Source: Apodemus sylvaticus (Eukaryota > Chordata > Mammalia > Rodentia > Muridae). Taken from it: a stretch of 64,000 nt of DNA. Position numbers and translations under genes: made by a program. Every line of letters starts with the position of its first letter. The first letter of the stretch is position 1. The stretch covers positions 31,034,305 to 31,098,304 of the forward strand of contig NC_067478.1 in the NCBI RefSeq assembly GCF_947179515.1. Reading direction: 5' to 3'. This document shows positions 58,513-64,000 of this stretch, in pieces. The notes beneath the pieces were generated by a model. That model ran no database searches, was not told the DNA's origin, and was given only the letters and a program-made list of their open reading frames with translations.

Positions 58513-61500
58513 TTAATAACCACTTATTAGTGAGTGCATACCATGATTCACCTTTTGAGTCTGGGTTACCTCACTTAGTATGATGTTCTCTAGCTCCATC
58601 CATTTGCCTAAGAATTTCATGAATTCATTGTTTCTAATGGCTGAATAGTACTCCATTGTGTAGATATACCACATTTTTTGTATCCACTCTTCTGTTGAGG
58701 GATACCTGGGTTTTTTCCAGCATCTGGCAATTATAAATAGGGCTGCTATGAACATAGTAGAGCATGTATCCTTATTACATGGTGGGGAATCTCCTGGGTA
58801 TATGCCCAGGAGTGGTATAGCAGGATCTTCTGGAAGTGAGGTGCCCAGTTTTCGGAGGAACCGCCAGACTGCTTTCCAGAGTGGTTGTACCAATTTGCAA
58901 CCCCACCAGCAGTGGAGGAGTGTTCCTCTTTCTCCACACCCTCTCCAACACCTGCTGTCTCCTGAATTTTTAATCTTAGCCATTCTGACTGGTGTAAGAT
59001 GAAATCTTAGGGTTGTTTTGATTTGCATTTCCCTAATGACTAATGAAGTTGAGCATTTTTTAAGATGCTTCTCCGCCATCCGAAGTTCTTCAGGTGAGAA
59101 TTCTTTGTTTAACTCTGTACCCCATTTTTTAATAGGGTTGTTCGGTTTTCTGGAGTCTAACTTCTTGAGTTCTTTATATATATTGGATATTAGCCCTCTA
59201 TCTGATGTAGGATTGGTGAAGATCTTTTCCCAATTTGTTGGTTGCCGATCTGTCCTCTTGATGGTGTCCTTTGCCTTACAGAAACTCTGTAACCTTATGA
59301 GGTCCCATTTGTCAATTCTTGCTCTTAGAGCATACGCTATTGGTGTTCTGTTCAGAAACTTTCTCCCTGTACCGATGTCCTCAAGGGTCTTCCCCAGTTT
59401 CTTTTCTATTAGCTTCAGAGTGTCTGGCTTTATGTGGAGGTCCTTGATCCATTTGGATTTGAGCTTAGTACAAGGAGACAAGGATGGATCAATTCGCATT
59501 CTTCTGCATGCTGACCTCCAGTTGAACCAGCACCATTTGTTGAAAAGGCTATCTTTTTTCCATTGGATGTTTTCAGCCTCTTTGTCGAGGATCAAGTGGC
59601 CATAGGTGTGTGGGTTCATTTCTGGATCTTCAATCCTGTTCCTTGATCCTCCTGCCTGTCACTGTACCAATACCATGCAGTTTTTAACACTATTGCTCTG
59701 TAGTATTGCTTGAGGTCAGGGATACTGATTCCCCCAGATTTTCTTTTGTTGCTGAGAATAGTTTTAGCTATCCTGGGTTTTTTGTTGTTCCAGATGAATT
59801 TGATAATTGCTCTTTCTAACTCTGTGAAGAATTGAGTTGGGATTTTGATGGGTATTGCATTGAATCTGTATAGTGCTTTAGGCAAAATGGCCATTTTAAC
59901 TATATTGATTCTACCGATCCATGAGCATGGGAGGTTTTCCCGTTTTTTGAGGTCTTCTTCCATTTCCTTCTTCAGAGTCTTGAAGTTCTTGTCATACAGA
60001 TCTTTCGCATGTTTGGTAAGAGTCACCCCAAGATACTTTATACTGTTTGTGGCTATTGTGAAGGGGGTCATTTCCCTAATTTCTTTCTCAGCCTGCTTAT
60101 CCTTTGAGTATAGGAAGGCAACTGATTTGCTTGAGTTGATTTTGTAACCTGCCACTTTGCTGAAGTTGTTTATCAGCTGTAGGAGCTCTCTAGTGGAGTT
60201 CTTTGGGTCACTTAGGTAGACGATCATGTCGTCTGCAAATAATGATAGTTTGACTTCCTCCTTTCCAATTTGTATCCCTTTGACCTCCTTATGTTGTCGA
60301 ATTGCCCGAGCTAGTACCTCAAGTACAATATTGAAAAGATAAGGAGAAAGGGGGCAGCCTTGTCTGGTCCCTGATTTCAGTGGGATTGCTTCAAGTTTCT
60401 CTCCATTTAGTTTGATGCTGGCTACCGGTTTGCTGTATATTGCTTTTACTATGTTTAGGTATGGGCCTTGAATTCCTGTTCTCTCCAAGACTTTAAGCAT
60501 GAAAGGATGCTGAATTTTGTCAAATGCTTTTTCAGCATCCAATGAAATGACCATGTGGTTTTGTTCTTTGAGTTTGTTTATGTAGTGGATTGTATTGATG
60601 GATTTCCGTATATTGAACCAACCCTGCATTCCCGGGATAAAGCCTACTTGATCATGGTGGATGATCGTTTTGATGTGTTCTTGGATTCGGTTGGCAAGAA
60701 TTTTATTGAGTATTTTTTGCATCGATGTTCATAAGGGAAATTGGTCTGAAGTTCTCTTTCTTTGTTGGATCTTTGTGTGGCTTTGGTATCAGCGTAATTG
60801 TGGCTTCGTAGAAGGAATTGGGTAGTGTTCCTTCTGTTTCTATTTTGTGGAATAGTTTGAAGAGTATTGGTGTTAACTCTTCTTTGAAGGTCTGGTAGAA
60901 TTCTGCACTGAAACCATCTGGTCCTGTGCTTTTTTTGGTTGGAAGACTTTCTATGACTCCTTCTATTTCTTTAGGCTTTATGGGACTGTTTAGATGGTCT
61001 AGTTGGTCCTGATTTAATTTTGGTATTTGGTATCTGTCAAGGAAATTGTCCATTTCCTCCAGATTCTCCAGTTGTGTTGAGTACAGGCTCTTGTAGTAGG
61101 ATCTGATGATTTTTTGGATTTCCTCAGTTTCCGTTGTTATGTCTCCCTTTTCATTTCTAAGTTTGTTAATTTGGATACTTTCTCTGTGCCCTTTGGTCAG
61201 TCTGGCTAAGGGTTTATCTATCTTGTTGATTTTCTCAAAGAACCAGCTCCTGGTTTTGTTGATTTTTTGTATGGTTCTCTTTGTTTCTACTTGATTGATT
61301 TCGGCCCTGAGTTTGATGATTTCCTGCCTTCTACTCCTCCTGGGTGAAATAGCTTCTTTTTGTTCTAGGGCTTTCAGGTGTGTCATTAAGTTGGTAATGT
61401 ATGCTCTCTCCATTTTCTTTTTGGAGGCACTCAGGGCTATGAGTTTTCCTCTTAGCACTGCTTTCATTGTGTCCCATAGATTTGGGTATGTTGTGTTTTC

Positions 61501-62337
61501 ATTTTCATTGTGTTCTAAAAAGTCTTTAATTTCTTTCTTTATTTCTTCCTTGACCAAGGTGTCATTGAGTAGAGTATTGTTCAATTTCCACGTGTATGTG
61601 GGTTTTCTGTTGTTTCTGTTGCTATTGAAGACCACTTTTACTCCATAGTGATCAGATAGGAGGCATGGGATTAGTTCTATCTTCTTATATTTGTTGAGGT
61701 CTGTCTTGTGACCAATTATATGGTCGATTTTGGAGAAGGTACCATGAGGTGCTGAAAAAAAGGTATATTCTTTTGTTTTAGGATAGAATGTTCTATATAT
61801 ATCAGTTAAATCTAATTGGACCAAAGCTTCAAATAGTTTCATTGTGTCCTTGTTTAGTTTCTGTTTTCCTGATCGGTCCATTGAGGAAAGTGCAGTGTTG
61901 AAGTCACCCACAATTATTGTGTTAGGTGCAATGTGTGCTTTGAGTTTTAATAAAGTTTCTTTTATGAAAGAGGGTGCCCTTGCATTTGGAGCATAGATGT
62001 TCAGGATTGAGAGTTCTTCTTGTTGTATTTTTCCTTTGACCAGCAAGAAGTGTCCCTCAGAGTCTCTTTTGATGACTTTGGGTTGAAAGTCAATTTTATC
62101 TGATATTAAAATGGCTACTCCAGCTTGTTTCCTGAGACCATTTGCTTGTAAAATTGTCTTCCAGCCTTTTACTCTAAGGTAGTGTTTGTCTTTGACCCTG
62201 AGGTGTGTTTCCTGTAAGCAGCAAAATGTAGGGTCCTGTTTACGTATCCAGTCAGTTAGTCTGTGTCTTTTTATTGGGGCATTGAGTCCATTGATGTTAA
62301 GAGATATTAAGGAATAGTGATTGTTACTTCCTATCAT
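58513..62337 (-). pseudogene. L1 ORF2 with two single-base frameshifts
   Basis: The first frame is open for 544 codons (62337-60703). It holds the complete endonuclease domain with Asn14, Glu43 (LQETHL), GDFN and SDH blocks. A T6 run at 60713-60718 (T5-equivalent in the other copy) shifts the frame by +1 before the reverse transcriptase core. The shifted frame continues over 60722-59616 and contains LSLFADDMIVYLSD. A one-base loss at about 59642 then returns to the original frame for 59619-58513, which holds the Cys/His knuckle (CWRGCGERGTLLHCWWGCK). No in-frame stop other than those caused by the shifts is seen. As it stands only an endonuclease-containing N-terminal product could be made. 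Confidence 0.95.
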
Positions 62338-62396
62338 TTTTGACGTTATTTTTTAAATTTGATTGCTTAACTTCTTTTGGGTTTGATGAAAGGTTA

Positions 62397-63656
62397 CTAT
62401 CTTGCTTTTTTCAGGGTGAAGTTTCCCTCCTTGTATTGGTGTTGTCCTCCTATTATCCTTTTTAGGGCTGGGTTTGTGGATAGATATTGGGTGAACTTGG
62501 TTTTGTCGTGAAATATCTTAGTTTCTCCATCTATGGTGATTGAGAGTTTTGCTGGATATAGTAGTTTTGGTTGGCATTTGTGTTCTCTTAGAGTCTGCAT
62601 GAGATCTGCCCAGGACCTTCTAGCCTTCATAGTCTCAGGTGAAAAGTCTGCTGTGATTCTGATACGTCTTCCTTTATATGTTACTTGGCCTTTTTCTCTT
62701 ACTGCCTTTAATATTCTTTCTTTGTTTAGAACATTTGGTGTTTTGATTATTATGTGACGGGAAGTATTTCTGTTCTGGTCCAGTCTGTTTGGAGTTCTGT
62801 AGGCTTCTTGTATATTCATGGGCATCTCTCTCTTTAGGTTAGGGAAGTTTTCTTCCATAATTTTATTGAAGATATTTGCTGGCCCTTTAAGTTGTAAATC
62901 TTCACTCTCATCTATGCCTATAATCCTTAGGTTTGGTCTTCTCATTGTGTCCTGGATTTCCTGGATATTTTGGGTTACAAGCTTTTTGCATTTTGCATTT
63001 TCTTTAACTGTTGAGTCCATGGTTTCTAAGGAATCTTCAGCATCTGAGATTCTTTCTTCTATTTCTTGTATTCTGTTGTTGATATTTGCATCTCTGTCCC
63101 CTGATTTCTTCCCAAGGCTTTCTATCTCCAAAGTTGTCTCCTTTTGAGTTTTCTTAGTTGTTTCTACTTCTGTTTTTAGATCCTGGATGGTTTTGCTTAG
63201 CTCCTTCACTTGCTTGTTTGTGCTTTCCTGTAATTCTTTAAGAGATTTTTGTGTTTTTTCTTTCATGACCTCAGCCTGTTGACCAAAGTTCTCCTGTATT
63301 TCTTTAAGAGATTTTTGTGTTTCGTCTTTCATGACCTCAGCCTGTTGACCAAAGTTCTCCTGTATTTCTTTAAGTGTTTTTTGCATTTCCTCCTTGTTGG
63401 CTTTTGTATTCTCCTGGATTTCTTTCAATGATTTTTGTGTTTCCCTTGCAAGGGCTTCTAACTTTTGATCCATTTTCTCCTGAATGTCCTTCATGTGTTC
63501 CTGTACCAGCATCATGACCAGTGATTTTAAATCCAAATCTTGTTTTACTGGTGTGATGGGGTATCCAGGACTTGCTGGTAGAGGAGAATTTGGTTCAGAT
63601 GTTGCCATATTGCCTTGATTTCTGTTAGTGATGTTCCTGCGTTTGCCTTTTGCCAT
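62397..63656 (-). CDS. L1 ORF1p, nucleic-acid chaperone, complete open frame
   Basis: 419 uninterrupted codons from MAKGKRRNITNRNQGN to FTLKKAR. The N-terminal basic segment is followed by a heptad-type coiled coil (about residues 55-170) with repeated SLKEIQENFGQQAEVM units encoded by a 66-bp tandem repeat. Then come an RRM domain (about 205-305; NLRIIGIDESEDLQLKGPAN) and a C-terminal domain (about 310-410; KGRRIRITADFSPETMKARR and LLYPAKLSITIDGETKIF). One RRIRIT arginine stands where PIRIT is usual in the other copies. Family members trimerise through the coiled coil and bind L1 RNA. This length exceeds the roughly 360-370 residues usual in mouse because of the extra repeats. Whether the promoter upstream is complete cannot be seen. 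Confidence 0.93.
   Translation of the reverse strand: MAKGKRRNITNRNQGNMATSEPNSPLPASPGYPITPVKQDLDLKSLVMMLVQEHMKDIQEKMDQKLEALARETQKSLKEIQENTKANKEEMQKTLKEIQENFGQQAEVMKDETQKSLKEIQENFGQQAEVMKEKTQKSLKELQESTNKQVKELSKTIQDLKTEVETTKKTQKETTLEIESLGKKSGDRDANINNRIQEIEERISDAEDSLETMDSTVKENAKCKKLVTQNIQEIQDTMRRPNLRIIGIDESEDLQLKGPANIFNKIMEENFPNLKREMPMNIQEAYRTPNRLDQNRNTSRHIIIKTPNVLNKERILKAVREKGQVTYKGRRIRITADFSPETMKARRSWADLMQTLREHKCQPKLLYPAKLSITIDGETKIFHDKTKFTQYLSTNPALKRIIGGQHQYKEGNFTLKKAR
63199..63420 (-). repeat. 66-bp tandem repeats in the ORF1 coiled coil
   Basis: ATGACCTCAGCCTGTTGACC begins at 63265 and recurs at 63331, an offset of 66 bp (22 codons). A partial related unit flanks each side. Length variation in this part of ORF1 is known among murine L1s. 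Confidence 0.9.
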
Positions 63657-64000
63657 CTAGCTCTCACTGGTGTTACTTGGTCTTGTCAGTGCTGGACTCA
63701 CCAGTGCAAGCTGCCCCTTCCCCGTTGGCCTCTGGTGCACAGCTTACACTCTGCACTGCCTGTAGACAGGGTGCTGTTGTCCAGGCTGTTCAGATCCCGA
63801 AGCAGGCACCTGAAGGCTCCCGCTGGGGCCCGCAGGATTTATTGGAGCACACCGACTTCTCCCAGCTGGCCGCCCGGAAGCCCCCACTAGCCTTTTGAGG
63901 GACCTGGAGATGTGGCGGCCACCCAGGCTGATCTGAAGCGGAGAGAGTTGAGCTGGGGGCTTCTGCCCGAGGCCTTGCCCCAGATTGTGTCCGTGGACCA
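63657..64000 (-). promoter_or_regulatory. L1 5' UTR (tether portion), truncated by window end
   Basis: GC-rich and colinear with 48960-49309 of the plus-strand L1 in reverse, including the block before the ORF1 ATG. The monomer part would lie beyond position 64000. Confidence 0.85.

Larger units (their letters stand above)
58236..64000 (-). mobile_element. Young L1 LINE, minus strand, 5' end beyond window
   Basis: From right to left it has a partial 5' UTR (63657-64000), ORF1 (63656-62397), a 59-nt spacer, ORF2 (62337-58513), a G-rich 3' UTR (C-rich in plus text, 58310-58400) and an A-tail (T runs at 58239-58270, interrupted by GC). It is close to the L1 at 48-55 kb and has fewer disabling changes. 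The 5' end, and therefore the target-site duplication, lies outside the window. Confidence 0.95.

Noticed and set aside
59018..59605. 195-codon plus-strand ORF (and its mirror at 53310-53897)
   Set aside because: Both are exact antisense shadows of L1 ORF2 and appear wherever that ORF2 segment occurs.
63199..63420. Regularly spaced 66-bp repeats resembling a short CRISPR-like array
   Set aside because: They are in-frame coiled-coil units of L1 ORF1 with no unique spacers, in a rodent genome.
48139..64000. Possible retroviral provirus (two long related ends in one region)
   Set aside because: The related sequences are L1 elements in opposite orientation with A-tails and an APE-type endonuclease domain. 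There are no LTRs, gag or env.

Overview
The window looks like intergenic or intronic DNA of a murine rodent, most likely a rat (Rattus) or a close relative. The evidence is a layered mixture of L1 LINEs, B1, B2/B3 and ID SINEs, ERVL-MaLR-type LTRs and microsatellites. The youngest L1s end in a G-rich polypurine 3' UTR followed by a short A-rich tail, which I associate with rat rather than mouse L1. Species assignment is inference. I see no host gene with a supportable exon structure, no RNA gene and no CRISPR array. One unrecognised protein-like relic lies at 18059-18517 on the minus strand.

Layout. 1-1650: an older minus-strand L1 (ORF1 plus two ~208-bp 5' UTR monomers), broken by a two-unit B3/B2-type SINE. 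1.65-11.8 kb: mostly unassigned DNA with ancient L1 relics, a MaLR LTR and an ID element. 11.83-16.14 kb: an older plus-strand L1 with an internal deletion. 17-23.6 kb: MaLR LTRs, a B1, the protein-like relic, a twin-primed L1 with perfect 14-bp target-site duplications (19.85-20.70 kb), and three candidate LTRs carrying TATA and polyadenylation signals. 29.1-30.1 kb: an antisense ERV-L-type integrase relic containing a recent 106-bp tandem duplication. 30-41 kb: SINEs, ancient L1 and MaLR fragments. 41.5-43 kb: a second twin-primed L1. 43-46.4 kb: B1 elements, MaLR LTRs and microsatellites.

46.4-55.9 kb is a three-deep nest. An old interspersed repeat was split by an older L1 (46675-48138 plus 55526-55708), which was itself split in its 3' UTR by a younger full-length L1 (48139-55514). 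The inner insertion has matching 11-bp target-site duplications and the outer one has 13/15-matching duplications. The 3' end of the younger L1 is present twice in tandem with an 860-bp offset.

58.24-64.0 kb holds another young L1 on the minus strand. Its ORF1 is fully open (419 codons). Its ORF2 is broken only by one +1 and one -1 frameshift. Its 5' UTR runs off the window. The two young L1s face each other tail to tail.

These elements do not form a pathway with each other. ORF1p (an RNA-binding trimeric chaperone) and ORF2p (endonuclease and reverse transcriptase) are the two proteins of one L1 cycle, and the SINEs depend on L1 proteins supplied in trans. I found no convincing new biological system. 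The best leads are the nested and duplicated L1 structure, the protein-like relic, the antisense ORF across the L1 5' UTR/ORF1 boundary, and the LTR palindrome.
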